A DNA stretch of 64,000 bases, taken from positions 620,001 to 684,000 of the forward strand of contig NZ_LN832562.1 of NCBI RefSeq assembly GCF_900005615.1, given 5' to 3'. The notes beneath the pieces were generated by a model. It made no database searches. It worked only from the letters and a program-made list of their open reading frames with translations, and was not told the DNA's origin. A program made the translations under genes and the position numbers. Source of the stretch: Paracoccus aminovorans. GTDB lineage: Bacteria; Pseudomonadota; Alphaproteobacteria; Rhodobacterales; Rhodobacteraceae. Every line of letters begins with the position of its first letter. Position 1 is the stretch's first letter. This document shows positions 17,399 to 26,767 of the stretch, one piece after another.

Positions 17399-18447
17399 AG
17401 CCCCAGCGCCTTGTCGATGGCGGCGCGGTCCACCGCGCTGGCCGCGAAATCGTCGAAGGCATGCGGCGTCACCCGGATGATGTGGTCGCGCACGAAGCGC
17501 GCGCCTTCGCGGGCGCCGTCCTCGGGGTGCTTCAGCGCGCATTCCCATTCCACCACCGCCCAGCCGTCGAAGCCGTATTGCGTCAGCTTCGAGAACACGC
17601 CCTTGAAATCCACCTGCCCGTCGCCCGGGCTGCGGAAGCGCCCGGCGCGCTGCGCCCAGGGCTGATAGCCGCCATAAACGCCCTGCCGCCCGGTCGGGTT
17701 GAACTCGGCATCCTTGACGTGGAACATGCGGATGCGGTCGTGATAGATATCGATATGCTGAAGGTAATCAAGCTGTTGCAGAACATAGTGCGACGGGTCG
17801 TAAAGCATGTTCGCGCGAGGATGCTGGTCCACGCGGTCCAGAAACATCTCGAAGGTGGTGCCGTCGTGAAGGTCTTCGCCGGGGTGGATTTCATAGCACA
17901 GGTCGACGCCATGATCCTCGGCTAGGTCCAGCAGCGGGCGCCAGCGTGCAGCCAGCGTGTCGAAAGCGGTCTCGACCAGCCCCGGCGCGCGCTGCGGCCA
18001 CGGGTAGAGATAGGGCCATGCCAAGGCACCCGAAAACGTCGCGATCCGATCCAGCCCCAGCAGACGGCTGACGCGAATCGCCTTGCCGACCCGACCGACC
18101 GCCCATTCCTGCCGCGCCTTGGAATTGCCGCGCAGCGCGGATGGCGCAAAAGCATCGAAGCCCGCGTCATAGGCCGGATGCACCGCGACCAGCTGCCCTT
18201 CCAGATGCGCGGAAAGCTCGGTCACGACGACCCCGTTTTGCGCGGCAATGCCAATGAATTCGTCGCGATAGGTCCGGGAATCGGCGGCGCGGTCCAGATC
18301 CAGCATGCGCGGATCGTTCACCGGCACCTGCACGCCCAAATAGCCCATATCGGCCGCCCATCGGGTGATGCCCTGCCAGCTGTCAAACGGCGCGGCATCG
18401 CCGATGAACTGCGCCAGAAACAGCGCAGGGCCTTTGATGGTCTGCAT
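17395..18447 (-). CDS. Sugar phosphate isomerase/epimerase (xylose isomerase-like TIM barrel)
   Basis: A 350-residue member of the AP-endonuclease-2/xylose-isomerase-like TIM-barrel family. Metal-site regions expected in the family are visible: DLCYEIHPGEDLHDG (Glu and His), NMLYDPSHYVLQQLD (Asp and His), MFHVKDAEFNPTG (His and Asp), and WAVVEWECAL near the end (Glu). The start at 18447 follows AGAGGG. It is the first gene of the sugar operon, directly downstream of the palindromic operator, and probably works with the Gfo/Idh/MocA enzyme on the same sugar. Confidence 0.9.
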   Translation of the reverse strand: MQTIKGPALFLAQFIGDAAPFDSWQGITRWAADMGYLGVQVPVNDPRMLDLDRAADSRTYRDEFIGIAAQNGVVVTELSAHLEGQLVAVHPAYDAGFDAFAPSALRGNSKARQEWAVGRVGKAIRVSRLLGLDRIATFSGALAWPYLYPWPQRAPGLVETAFDTLAARWRPLLDLAEDHGVDLCYEIHPGEDLHDGTTFEMFLDRVDQHPRANMLYDPSHYVLQQLDYLQHIDIYHDRIRMFHVKDAEFNPTGRQGVYGGYQPWAQRAGRFRSPGDGQVDFKGVFSKLTQYGFDGWAVVEWECALKHPEDGAREGARFVRDHIIRVTPHAFDDFAASAVDRAAIDKALGL

Positions 18448-18483
18448 GATATCCCTCTTCCCTGGAGGCAGGGTGCAGTGCGC

Positions 18484-18497
18484 TGCAATCGATTGCA
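18484..18497. promoter_or_regulatory. LacI-type operator palindrome
   Basis: TGCAATCGATTGCA is a perfect 14-bp palindrome with a central CG, the form expected for LacI/GalR-family operators. It lies in the 94-bp gap between the sugar operon and its divergent LacI gene and could repress both. Confidence 0.8.
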
Positions 18498-18541
18498 AAC
18501 ATTTTCTTGCAGGCGGGATGCTGACCCCCTAGCCTTTCGGC

Positions 18542-19555
18542 ATGAACGAGGAAACGGGACCGCAGAGCCGGGTCAGACTGTCGGATGTGGCGCGGGTGGC
18601 CGGGGTGTCGACCGCGACCGTCAGCCGGGTCTTGTCCAATCCCGGTCTGGTGGCGATGGCCACGCGCGATGCGGTGGCCGAGGCCGTGCGCCGAACCGGC
18701 TATCGGATGAATCATGCCGCCCGCAACCTGCGCAAGGGCCGCACCGGCTGCGTCGTGGCCTTGGTGCCGAACCTCGGCAATCCGTTCTTCGCCAAGATTC
18801 TGGACGGCATGGGACGCGGCCTTGCCGCCGAGGGTTACGACCTGCTTGTCGCCGACACCCATGATCATCGCAGCCTTGCCGCGACCTTGCATCGGTTCCA
18901 GGACCCGTCGCGCGCCGATGGCATCATCCTGCTGGACGGACGCGCCGCGGCGGCCGATCTGCGGCCGGCCCCCGACCTTCCACCGGTGGTGACGGCCTGC
19001 GAATGGGTTCCCGGCGCCGATCTGCCACGGGTCATGCTCGACAACCGCATGGGCGCGCGGCTGGCAATCACGCATCTGCGCCAACTCGGTCATCGCCGGA
19101 TCGGTCTGATCGGAGGCCCTGCCGCCAATGTGCTGCATCAGGCCCGGCTGGCCGGCGCGCAGGATGCGGCCGGCGATCTGCCGATGATCCAGTTCGAAGG
19201 CGACTTTTCCCTGCAATCCGGGCAAGAGGCCGCGCGCCGCTGGCTGGCCATGCCGCCCGCCAGCCGTCCCAGCGCAATCTTTGCCTTTTCCGACGAAATG
19301 GCCTGCGGCTTTGTGGCCGATGTCATGCGCGCGGGGATGAGGGTTCCGGCCGATGTCTCGGTCATCGGCTTTGACGATATCGAGCTGGCCTCGCATCTGT
19401 TCCCGGCGCTGACCACCATCCGCCAGCCCAAGCGCGATCTGGGACGCATGGCCGCGCAGGTGGTGCTGGCGGTTATTGCGGGCAAAGCCGTCCCGCCGGT
19501 CACCCTGCTTGAGCCGCAGCTGATGCCCCGCGAAACCACCGCGACATGGGGCTGA
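18542..19555 (+). CDS. LacI-family transcriptional regulator of the sugar operon
   Basis: A 337-residue repressor. The DNA-binding headpiece at about residues 10-65 contains VRLSDVARVAGVSTATVSRV followed by LSNPGLVAMATRDAV and the hinge region up to ARNLRKGRTG. The periplasmic-binding-protein-like effector domain follows, with VVALVPNLGNPFFAKILDGM, GHRRIGLIGGP and VSVIGFDDIELASHL. The gene is divergent from the transporter operon, and a 14-bp palindrome lies between them, so local control is very likely. The inducer is presumably the transported sugar or a derivative. Confidence 0.95.
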   Translation: MNEETGPQSRVRLSDVARVAGVSTATVSRVLSNPGLVAMATRDAVAEAVRRTGYRMNHAARNLRKGRTGCVVALVPNLGNPFFAKILDGMGRGLAAEGYDLLVADTHDHRSLAATLHRFQDPSRADGIILLDGRAAAADLRPAPDLPPVVTACEWVPGADLPRVMLDNRMGARLAITHLRQLGHRRIGLIGGPAANVLHQARLAGAQDAAGDLPMIQFEGDFSLQSGQEAARRWLAMPPASRPSAIFAFSDEMACGFVADVMRAGMRVPADVSVIGFDDIELASHLFPALTTIRQPKRDLGRMAAQVVLAVIAGKAVPPVTLLEPQLMPRETTATWG

Positions 19556-19679
19556 ATCCGGCATCCATCGGGTCCTGCGAGGACTCATGCCGACCCCCAA
19601 GCTACAGGTTCAGCATTGGGAAAGCGCAGCAGGCCGACTTCCATTGAGGGCGGCAGCCAGTGCCGGCGGGATGCTATCA

Positions 19680-19815
19680 GAATACGGATCGACAATGGCC
19701 CGGAATACATCCGTTCAACGCCGATGGTCCGGGCCGGAAACAAGGTATTGCGCTGAACCGCATTCAGCGCGGTGAGTCGCCGCGGAACGCTTGTGTCGAG
19801 CGGTATGAACCGCGC
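19680..19815 (+). pseudogene. IS3-family OrfB fragment
   Basis: RIDNGPEYI near 19685 and, in another frame, GESPRNACVERYEPR near 19770-19810 match the region around the second catalytic Asp and the C-terminal part of IS3-family OrfB. The fragment is short, frame-disrupted and without ends. Confidence 0.55.
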
Positions 19816-19821
19816 CGGGTT

Positions 19822-20544
19822 TCACCGAAGAGCATCCATCAGCTCAAAAGCGTTCTGCGTGGCGGCACCGTAGGTAGTATTATCGTAGATCGTCCAAATA
19901 TCGACGTCGCGGATGGCAAGTGAAGCGACACGTTTCGCATGATCCTCAACAGTATCCCGCCCATAGCACGACTCATAAATGTGCGGAGAGCCGTGCAGGC
20001 GGAAATAGACGAGGCCGCTCCAGCCGCCGGGCTGTGCGGCCAGCGCCGGCTTCGCCGGATCCGCTGCAACCCGCGCTACCCGCCGCCCTTTCAGCACGCG
20101 GTCGACCTCCGGCCGGAACCAGCTGGCATGCCTCGGCTCCAGCACGACGGGACCTTGGATCGCGGCCTGCAACTCGTCGATGAATCGTTCTGCTGTTTCG
20201 CCAGGATAGGCGAAGCTCGGGGGAAGCTGTACCAGGATCGGGCCACGCTTGTCGCCCAGACCGCTCGTTTCCTCGGCGAAGCGCTCGATGAGCGCCTCGC
20301 AGCCCTTCAAGCGGCGTTCATGCGGGATCGCTTTCGGCAGCTTGACCGAGAAGCGGAACCCGGAAGGCACGCTCGCCGCCCAGCGTTCGTATGTCGTGCG
20401 CCGGTGCGGCCGATAGAAACTGCTGTTGATCTCGACGGCCGAAAATTGTGCGCCATAGCGTTCAAGATGCGTGCCCGCCGAGGGAAACCTTCCGGCCAGG
20501 GTAGAGGGTATGGACCAGCCAGCGACACCGATGAAAATGGACAT
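19822..20544 (-). CDS. DUF72 (YecE-like) family protein
   Basis: A 240-residue DUF72 protein, a TIM-barrel-like family of unknown biochemical role. Characteristic blocks are IFIGVAGWSIP at the start, FSAVEINSSFYRPHRRTTYE, FRFSVKLPKAIPHER, ILVQLPPSFAY, and YFRLHGSPHIYESCYG near the end. The ATG at 20544 is preceded by AGGAAAAG. The frame stays open far upstream, but that part is not family-like. It stands alone among IS fragments. The family is clear; the function is not known. Confidence 0.88.
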   Translation of the reverse strand: MSIFIGVAGWSIPSTLAGRFPSAGTHLERYGAQFSAVEINSSFYRPHRRTTYERWAASVPSGFRFSVKLPKAIPHERRLKGCEALIERFAEETSGLGDKRGPILVQLPPSFAYPGETAERFIDELQAAIQGPVVLEPRHASWFRPEVDRVLKGRRVARVAADPAKPALAAQPGGWSGLVYFRLHGSPHIYESCYGRDTVEDHAKRVASLAIRDVDIWTIYDNTTYGAATQNAFELMDALR

Positions 20545-20939
20545 GAGCGGCTTTTCCTGTGGGTGGACGCGGGTGGGATCGCAACGTCCCTGTTGGCTTT
20601 TGGTTCGACGGACGACGGTCAAGCTGGCATGGCATCTGCTTCGAGCGCATGGTCCTGCCTTGACTGGATCGCGTATCTCAGAAAATCCGCTCTCCGTTTT
20701 CCACAAGCATTTTCGCCTGCAGGGAGAAGCGCGCACCCATACGGCTGGCCGGGATCGCCCAAGTTGCGCCGAGGCGTGAGACGGTGCGGACGCCGGACCC
20801 ATGTGGTCGGTAGGCCTACCCGTCTGCAAGAATGAACGACGATGGCGGGAAGCTGCTCTGCGGCACCGAAACTTAGATGATTGATCCGACGGCCTCCCTT
20901 CCAACAGTCCGCGCTGGCGCTGCAGGTGCGGCGAACCGC
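20545..20939. other. Non-coding gap upstream of the DUF72 gene
   Basis: I see no gene or RNA in these 395 bp. They presumably include the promoter of the DUF72 gene, but no convincing -35/-10 pair stands out. Confidence 0.4.
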
Positions 20940-21430
20940 GTCATTTGATGGGTCTCTGTTTCACGGCACGCCTTCAGGCCGAGGTTAGCCGCTGGGGGGA
21001 TGCCGAGGGCCGTGAACCGGTCCAGGACGGCGATGCGGGTTTGAAGCGCAGCGGCGGGGCGGCCGAGGTCTCGGGCCATGCACTTCTGGCCGAGCAGTTC
21101 ATATCGGCCTCGGCCCGGCTTCTGCGGCGAGGCCCGCTCCAGCGCCGCCGGATACTTCGGCCGAGGCGCTTGATGGCGCGCAGGCCCTCGTTCCGCCCTG
21201 CCGCCCCAGGGGGCTGTCTTTCTTCCACGGTGGGGCATGGCGTCGGGGCGGCACGACCGCATCCGCGCCCCGGTTCGCGATGGTGTCGCGGCAGGCAAAA
21301 AAGGATCTTGATCGTCAAGCCGGGATCGCGGCACCGCTGCAGACCGGCCGGCCGCCACGTTTGCCAGATGGCGCGCGCCAAGGCATCGACGGGCCGAACC
21401 AGACGCTCGGCGGCCCACGCTCACGCAGCG
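20940..21430 (-). pseudogene. Decayed transposase remnant, probably IS5-like
   Basis: On the minus strand two frames together spell a transposase C-terminal half. RNEGLRAIKRLGRSIRRRWS in one frame is followed after a shift by LGQKCMARDLGRPAAALQTR and IAVLDRFTALGIP. This resembles the end of IS5-like transposases, where a WRRWSGYHRRSR-type stretch precedes a conserved tail. At least one frameshift and no N-terminal domain are seen. Assignment is by memory of family tails, so moderate. Confidence 0.5.
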
Positions 21431-21923
21431 AAGAATGGCGGGCGGACCGGTTCAGGGTGCGGCAGCGGCTCGGTGCAGGCTTGGACATGCCACCCTGACT
21501 ATGGCCCCGCAATGGGAAATCCCGGCCAGGCTTCGGGCAAAAAGGTCATTGCACGGCCATGATGTGCGGCTCGGCGAAACGGGACTGCCATTCGAAGCTC
21601 CTCAGCTCACGCTACGAGAAAACTCTCCCGACACATCATGCAACAAAGGGCAGAACGACTGCTTCTTCGCATCGACTATCAAAAATTTTCAGGATTTCAT
21701 ATCGATAAGATCAGCTTGCAAACGCGAGGTATCATCCGAAAAGTATCCGACATTTTATTGAAATCCAATCTGTTCACCGGAAAAAAACTTTTTCTCCATA
21801 CAACGTGACTGAGCGAATGCGATTCAGTCAGATACTAAAGGCCATGCCTCACGGCAGAAAAGCCCCTAACCACGGTATCACGCTTCATATCTGACCGAAT
21901 CCTTGATATGGATTAGGATAGAA
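21431..21923. other. AT-rich leader region of the RTX glycosidase-like gene
   Basis: After about 21560 the sequence turns strikingly AT-rich compared with the rest of the window. No convincing gene is present. It probably holds the promoter of the RTX gene. The change in composition suggests that this segment and the gene arrived together by transfer. Confidence 0.45.
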
Positions 21924-24470
21924 ATGTCGAAAATCACTTCCGATCATTTCGGTGGGAATATCATTCTGACCCGCGATGATCTCTCCGCAAACTCCTCCTT
22001 CATTACGATCAACAGCGAAATCGGCTTCCATGCGTTTCGTTATCCTGGCGGTGCCGTCACCGAAAATCAGACCTGGGACAACGGTGGTCTAAAGCGGATG
22101 TTTGGTGATCCGATGGATCCGAAAGATCCCGACTATGTCATGACAATCCGTGAAGCGCTGGAATATTCTGCCAAAACCGACGTCAAATTGACAATCGTAG
22201 TGCCGACGAAGCAATTCTATGATCACGTTGGTCACACGATTCTCAAAGCTGAACTGGGAAAATATTTTCGGGAACTGGAAAAGGCGATCGCCGACTGTCC
22301 TGGTGCCAAGATCAAGGGGTTCGAGATCGGAAACGAATACTGGGGCGATGGCGAGAACGGGGCGCTCTCACCCGTAGAGTATGGAAAGATCGCGAATGAG
22401 ATAATTCCGCGTCTGGATGAGATTGGCAATGCCATGGCAGCAGGGTACGATATACCGAAACCAGGCATCGGTATTCAGGCCGGCGCGCAGTGGAGAGCCG
22501 TTCAGGATGAAACCGGGAAATGGAAACCCACCGGAATCAGTGAATCCAACGAAATCGCATCTGCTATCGGAATCCAAGAAAGAGGAATGATCACAACCAT
22601 ATATCAGCACAGTTATCCGGACGCGCAAAAGCAAGTCGGTTGGCAGGTCAACTGGGCCGTCGACCCCATGAAAGCGTTTGTAGATCTTCCAGGGTTCTCG
22701 GAAGATTTGGAACTTTCCCTTTCCGAATTCAACGTCGGCTCCGGCTCAGCCACTGGTGTCGCTCAGGGCGCGAGCTGGATCGAGGCGTTTTCTGCCAGGA
22801 TCGACGCTGGCATTAACGAATTCTATCATTGGGGTATCGGCTATGAATGGCTTTCCAATAAGTTCTATGACACCAGATTTCCCGCTGCCGAATCGGATGG
22901 CGGAAATATCAATGCGATCGCAACCCCCATGGGTCAAGTTTATGACATAGCGGAAACACTGTTGATCGGCAAATCGACGATCTCCGATCATCAAGCGATG
23001 GAAGGTTTCGCAACACATGGGACCCTGCAGGTCACCGGCTTTAGAGAAGCGGGACAAAAGGTTGTTTTTCTTTACAATCAAGGCTTGGAGGATGCGCGGG
23101 TCGATCTGAGTGCACTTAAATCCGCCCAACATGTCACCATCTATCATCTTGCAGATGCGGATTCGCCCCATACACCGCTTTATGATGAAAGCATTCCGGA
23201 ACCGCTGAAGCCGGGGGCCATTGCGGACGCCAGAGGCGACATGCATGTCGAATCTGGGACGTCAGTCCGCGACTTGGGCCTTGGACCTGGAGAGCTTGGC
23301 GTCGTGGTCATTTCCGATCCTGGCAGAGACCTGGTCATCGAAGGAGCGCATAACGTCACAGACGTTTCCACCGGCATGGTGGATGATCTTATCTTCGGGG
23401 GATCTGGCAATGACATTATCCGGGGACATGTGGGGAACGACACTTTGGCGGGTGGTCAGGGAAGGGATGTGATTTCCGGGGGGCGCGGGGATGACGTCAT
23501 CTCTGGCGGCAAAGGCGACGACGTCATCTTTTCTGGTCAAGGGAGCGATGTGGTGAGAGGCGGCGACGGAGACGACCTTGTGGTGATTTCCGGCGGCCGC
23601 GAAGGTGACTTGACGTCGATCACGACGGGTGAGGGCTCGGACCTTGTCCTGATCAGCACCTCGGATCATGCAGTGATCTCGGATTTTTCCGATAACGACC
23701 TCATCGGTTTCGATGGTGGCTTCAGCGACACGGATAGCTTGCGAGACGCAATGGCGGTGGATGGTGACGATCTGGTAATCTCGCTGCGAGATGGCGGAGA
23801 GCTGCGATTGTCGGGCGCCGCTTCCAGAATGGACGACTTTCACGACAGTGTGTTTGATTTCCGATCGCAAGAAGAAATATTGCAATATAATGAGAAATTC
23901 TTCAAAAATCTCACCTTTGCTCAGATCGATGAGTTCTATGACCGCATAGGGGCGATGGATGGTGTTCCGAACGGCAGTGAAACCGCGCCTACTCCGGGTG
24001 AAAATTCCCCGGAAAATTTCCAGAATGAGGGCTTCCCCATCTATTACTGGGAGGGGCGCGACGAAACCATGGCACGCTTTTTGTCAGACCCAGAGTTTCC
24101 CGGTGAAAACAACCCTGACGCCGATCCCACCCATCCCGGCGATTCGCTTGAGGAACCAGAACCGTCTGAGGAGGATCCAAGTGAAGATCCGCATGATTAT
24201 GGTAATGAGCCCCCAGATGCGGGGGGTGGCTCATGCTTTGTCGCGACCGCAGCTTTCGGCGACAGTATGCATCCAGATGTTGTTGCGTTGCGATCTTTTC
24301 GCGATTTGCACTTGGTACGTTACCGTGCCGGACGCGCCTTCGTCCGCATCTACTGGATTATCGGTCCGCTGCTTGCGAGTGTAACCAAACCGCATCAAAT
24401 CCATGCCATGATCGCGCGACGGATATTATCGGCCTTAGTGATGGAGCTGAAGAAGCGTTCGCTCGTATAG
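21924..24470 (+). CDS. Glycoside hydrolase-like RTX protein with a CFI-box C-terminus
   Basis: An 848-residue modular protein. Residues 1-460 resemble clan-A glycosidases (arabinofuranosidase/GH79-like): FRYPGGAVTE at 38-47, FEIGNEYWG with Glu138 as likely acid/base, and LSLSEFN with Glu268 as likely nucleophile. Residues 490-560 hold about five RTX calcium-binding nonapeptides (GGSGNDIIR, GGQGRDVIS, GGRGDDVIS and similar), which usually mark type I secretion. An acidic Pro-rich linker (680-765) leads to CFVATAAFGDSMHPDV at 771-786, the CFI-box motif, and then a hydrophobic stretch, FVRIYWIIGPLLASV. ATG 21924 follows AGGATAG; an upstream TTG at 21903 is less likely. Base composition is lower in GC than its neighbours. 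Enzyme activity and substrate are inferred. Confidence 0.8.
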   Translation: MSKITSDHFGGNIILTRDDLSANSSFITINSEIGFHAFRYPGGAVTENQTWDNGGLKRMFGDPMDPKDPDYVMTIREALEYSAKTDVKLTIVVPTKQFYDHVGHTILKAELGKYFRELEKAIADCPGAKIKGFEIGNEYWGDGENGALSPVEYGKIANEIIPRLDEIGNAMAAGYDIPKPGIGIQAGAQWRAVQDETGKWKPTGISESNEIASAIGIQERGMITTIYQHSYPDAQKQVGWQVNWAVDPMKAFVDLPGFSEDLELSLSEFNVGSGSATGVAQGASWIEAFSARIDAGINEFYHWGIGYEWLSNKFYDTRFPAAESDGGNINAIATPMGQVYDIAETLLIGKSTISDHQAMEGFATHGTLQVTGFREAGQKVVFLYNQGLEDARVDLSALKSAQHVTIYHLADADSPHTPLYDESIPEPLKPGAIADARGDMHVESGTSVRDLGLGPGELGVVVISDPGRDLVIEGAHNVTDVSTGMVDDLIFGGSGNDIIRGHVGNDTLAGGQGRDVISGGRGDDVISGGKGDDVIFSGQGSDVVRGGDGDDLVVISGGREGDLTSITTGEGSDLVLISTSDHAVISDFSDNDLIGFDGGFSDTDSLRDAMAVDGDDLVISLRDGGELRLSGAASRMDDFHDSVFDFRSQEEILQYNEKFFKNLTFAQIDEFYDRIGAMDGVPNGSETAPTPGENSPENFQNEGFPIYYWEGRDETMARFLSDPEFPGENNPDADPTHPGDSLEEPEPSEEDPSEDPHDYGNEPPDAGGGSCFVATAAFGDSMHPDVVALRSFRDLHLVRYRAGRAFVRIYWIIGPLLASVTKPHQIHAMIARRILSALVMELKKRSLV

Positions 24471-24892
24471 ATCCCTCAGTGCATCTGGTGTTTGACTCCA
24501 CGCTCTTGCCGCAAAGAAGGGCATACCGATCACTCGCTAATTATATTGACAAATGGTGTGCTCATAGCCTGATGCCCGAGACCTCGACGAAGCCGAGGAA
24601 ATCGTCCGACGACGGTTCTTCAGCTTGTTGAGGGAGCCCGTGAACGAGAACGGGCGAACGCAGTCGACCATTTTGGTGACATGCCTCCTCGGGTCTCTGG
24701 TTCATAACGAGAGTCTGCGGGTTTGAGATTGGTAGTCTGGCCGGTGGTTCTGGGCAAGCGCGCCGGGCTCGGAGCCCACAGATTGCTCAAGCTTACGGCG
24801 CGCTTTGAGTCGCGTTAATGCTCCTCCCGCCGTGAAGTGGCCCGCCATTATGTTAGGAATGGATGATCGAGAATTGCCAACAGGCGACCGAA
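24471..24892. other. Gap between the RTX gene and IS remnants
   Basis: I recognise no gene in these 422 bp. The composition shifts from AT-richer near 24480-24560 back to GC-rich. Small IS-derived pieces may be present but cannot be named. Confidence 0.4.
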
Positions 24893-24955
24893 GCCGGAAG
24901 ATATCGTGTCGAAGTTTCGGCAGGTTGAGGTGCTGATGGGGCAAGGCCTGTCTGG
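24893..24955 (+). pseudogene. IS3-family OrfA N-terminal fragment
   Basis: KPEDIVSKFRQVEVLMGQGL matches the start of IS3-family (IS407-like) OrfA. It breaks off where IS66-type sequence begins. Confidence 0.65.
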
Positions 24956-25288
24956 ACGAATGAGGAGAAGCGGTCGATCTGCTTCCAGACGACGGCGCCA
25001 GGCGTTTCGGTGGCCCAGGTGGCGCGGCGCTATGCGGTGAACGCCAATCTGATCTTCAAATGGCTGCGCGATGCCCGTTATGCGCCGGATCCTGTGGCGG
25101 TTCCATTCTCGTCAGAGGAGGCACGCTTTCTGCCTGTAGAGATTGTCGCCGAGACCAGGTCGGCCTTGACCGCACCTGCCACCGAGAACCACATCGAGAT
25201 CGACCTGGCAGGCGGCCACCGGATGCGGATCAGCGGGAGCTATGATCCGGAGGCGCTGGCCCGACTGATCCGGGGACTTTCGGCGTGA
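24956..25288 (+). pseudogene. IS66 TnpA, 5'-truncated
   Basis: The frame reads EKRSICFQTTAPGVSVAQVA, then RRYAVNANLIFKWLRDARYA, the DNA-binding start of IS66-family TnpA. It continues to a normal-looking end, [20 protein letters not shown]. The native start codon is lost at the junction with the IS3 fragment; GTG at 25010 is the only in-frame candidate. It overlaps tnpB by GTGA. Confidence 0.75.
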
Positions 25289-25461
25289 TCCCGGTGCCGG
25301 CCAGCACGCGGGTCTGGCTGGCGGCCGGGGTGACGGACATGCGCAAGGGTTTTGCGGCCTTGGCGGCGCAGGCCGAGGCGGTGCTGAAGCAGGATCCGTT
25401 CGCCTGGCATATGTTCGTGTTCAGGGGGCGCCGGGGCGATCTGATCAAGGTCATCTGGTGA
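25285..25461 (+). pseudogene. IS66 TnpB, 3'-truncated
   Basis: From GTG 25285 the product [20 protein letters not shown] with [19 protein letters not shown] and DLIKVIW is the N-terminal half of IS66-family TnpB, normally about 115 residues. It stops after 58 residues, where IS3 OrfB sequence takes over. TnpC is absent, so the IS66 element is dead. Confidence 0.78.
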
Positions 25462-25462
25462 G

Positions 25463-25800
25463 ATTGGGCTCGGACCGATGGCGCCTTCAATGGCTCGCTC
25501 AGCGCGTTGGCCGTCCGGGACTCGATCAGCGCCGTCGTAGCCAAGCCGGCCTATATCAAGCCCGGCTCACCTTGGGAGAGTGGCTATTGCGATAGCTTCA
25601 ACGGCCACCTCCGCGATGAAATGCTGAACGGGGAAGTCTTCTACAGCCTCCGTGAAGCACAGATCCTGATCGAGCAAGGGACGGGCACTACAACCCAAAA
25701 CGACCACACAGCGCATCGGGAGATATCGCCCACCGGTCGCCGAAAGGATCATCTCGATGGACCAAAGGTCGGTCATGCAGCAACCTTCACGCCGGACCAC
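25463..25800 (+). pseudogene. IS3-family OrfB C-terminal fragment
   Basis: AYIKPGSPWESGYCDSFNGH then LRDEMLNGEVFYSLREAQIL matches the C-terminal catalytic region (Glu of the DDE triad) of IS3/IS407-type OrfB. A frameshift after IEQ moves the tail into another frame that ends MDQRSVMQQ. With the OrfA fragment at 24893 it brackets the IS66 pieces. Confidence 0.72.
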
Positions 25801-25942
25801 TCACGTGGGGCTGGGCGTTGTGACAATATCGCAGGCGATCCGCACCGGCGAGATCGCGGCCTGAACCTCGCCCGAGGGGAAGCCGCCGATGAAGGCGACG
25901 CCGGCTCTGGGCACGGCGTCGCCTTTGTCCCCTCGTCCCCGG

Positions 25943-26767
25943 CTAGCGCCGCTTCCGCTCCAGCGCACCGCGGGAGAGCCTGTCGAGCAGGATTGCAACG
26001 GCGACGATGGCAAGGCCGGCGCGCAGCCCGAGGCCCATCTCCATGCGGGTCAGCCCGCGCGTCACCTCGGCGCCGAGACCGCCGGCGCCGACCAGACCCG
26101 CCAGCACCACCATCGCCAGCGACAGCAGGATGCACTGGTTCAGTCCGACCAGCAGCGTCGGCGTGGCCGCCGGGAACTCGATCTTCCACAGGATGGTGCG
26201 GGGCTTGGCGCCGATGGACTCGCCCAGCTCCTTCAGATCCGTCGGCACGCCCTTGAAGGCCAGCGTGGTCAGGCGCAGCATCGGCGGGATGCCGTAGACG
26301 ATGGTCGCGATGATCGCCGGCACCTTGCCCAGGCTGAAGATCATCACCGCCGGGATCAGATAGACCCAGGGCGGCACCGTCTGCATCACGTCGAGCACCG
26401 GACGCAGCGCCGCCTCGACCCGCGGCCGGCGCGCGGCCAGGATGCCCAGGGGAAAGGCGATGGCGACGGCGATGGCCACGGCGACCACCACCAGCGCAAT
26501 GGTCTGCATCGAGCCGGTCCACAGGCCCGCCAGCCAGCAGAAGCCCAGGCAGCAGGCCGACAGCACCGCCACCCGCAGCCCGGCGGCGAAGAAGGCCGCG
26601 ACCGCAACTAGCGCGATCAGCCCATAGGGCGGCAGCACCAGCAGCGCGGCCTCGATGCCGCCCAGCACCGCCTCGATCACCTTGGTGACCAGGGCGAAGA
26701 AGCCGTGGAAATTGGCGTTCAGCCAGTCGACGACGGGGGCGAGGACGGCTCCGGGATTGAAACTCAT
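25943..26767 (-). CDS. Glycine betaine/proline-type ABC permease (second ProW-like subunit)
   Basis: A 274-residue inner-membrane permease of the ProW/OpuAB family. It has about six hydrophobic segments and the binding-protein-dependent permease loop: IVYGIPPMLRLTTLAFKGV with ELGESIGAKPRTILWKIEFP (EAA motif) at about residues 170-215. The N-terminal segment VVDWLNANFHGFFALVTKVI is typical of ProW-like proteins. It overlaps the upstream permease gene by ATGA. With two different permeases encoded, the transporter is probably a heterodimer. Confidence 0.88.
   Translation of the reverse strand: MSFNPGAVLAPVVDWLNANFHGFFALVTKVIEAVLGGIEAALLVLPPYGLIALVAVAAFFAAGLRVAVLSACCLGFCWLAGLWTGSMQTIALVVVAVAIAVAIAFPLGILAARRPRVEAALRPVLDVMQTVPPWVYLIPAVMIFSLGKVPAIIATIVYGIPPMLRLTTLAFKGVPTDLKELGESIGAKPRTILWKIEFPAATPTLLVGLNQCILLSLAMVVLAGLVGAGGLGAEVTRGLTRMEMGLGLRAGLAIVAVAILLDRLSRGALERKRR

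Noticed and set aside
23180..23443. Small minus-strand frames inside the RTX-encoding region
   Set aside because: They mirror the repetitive RTX codons; no ribosome binding site or family similarity.
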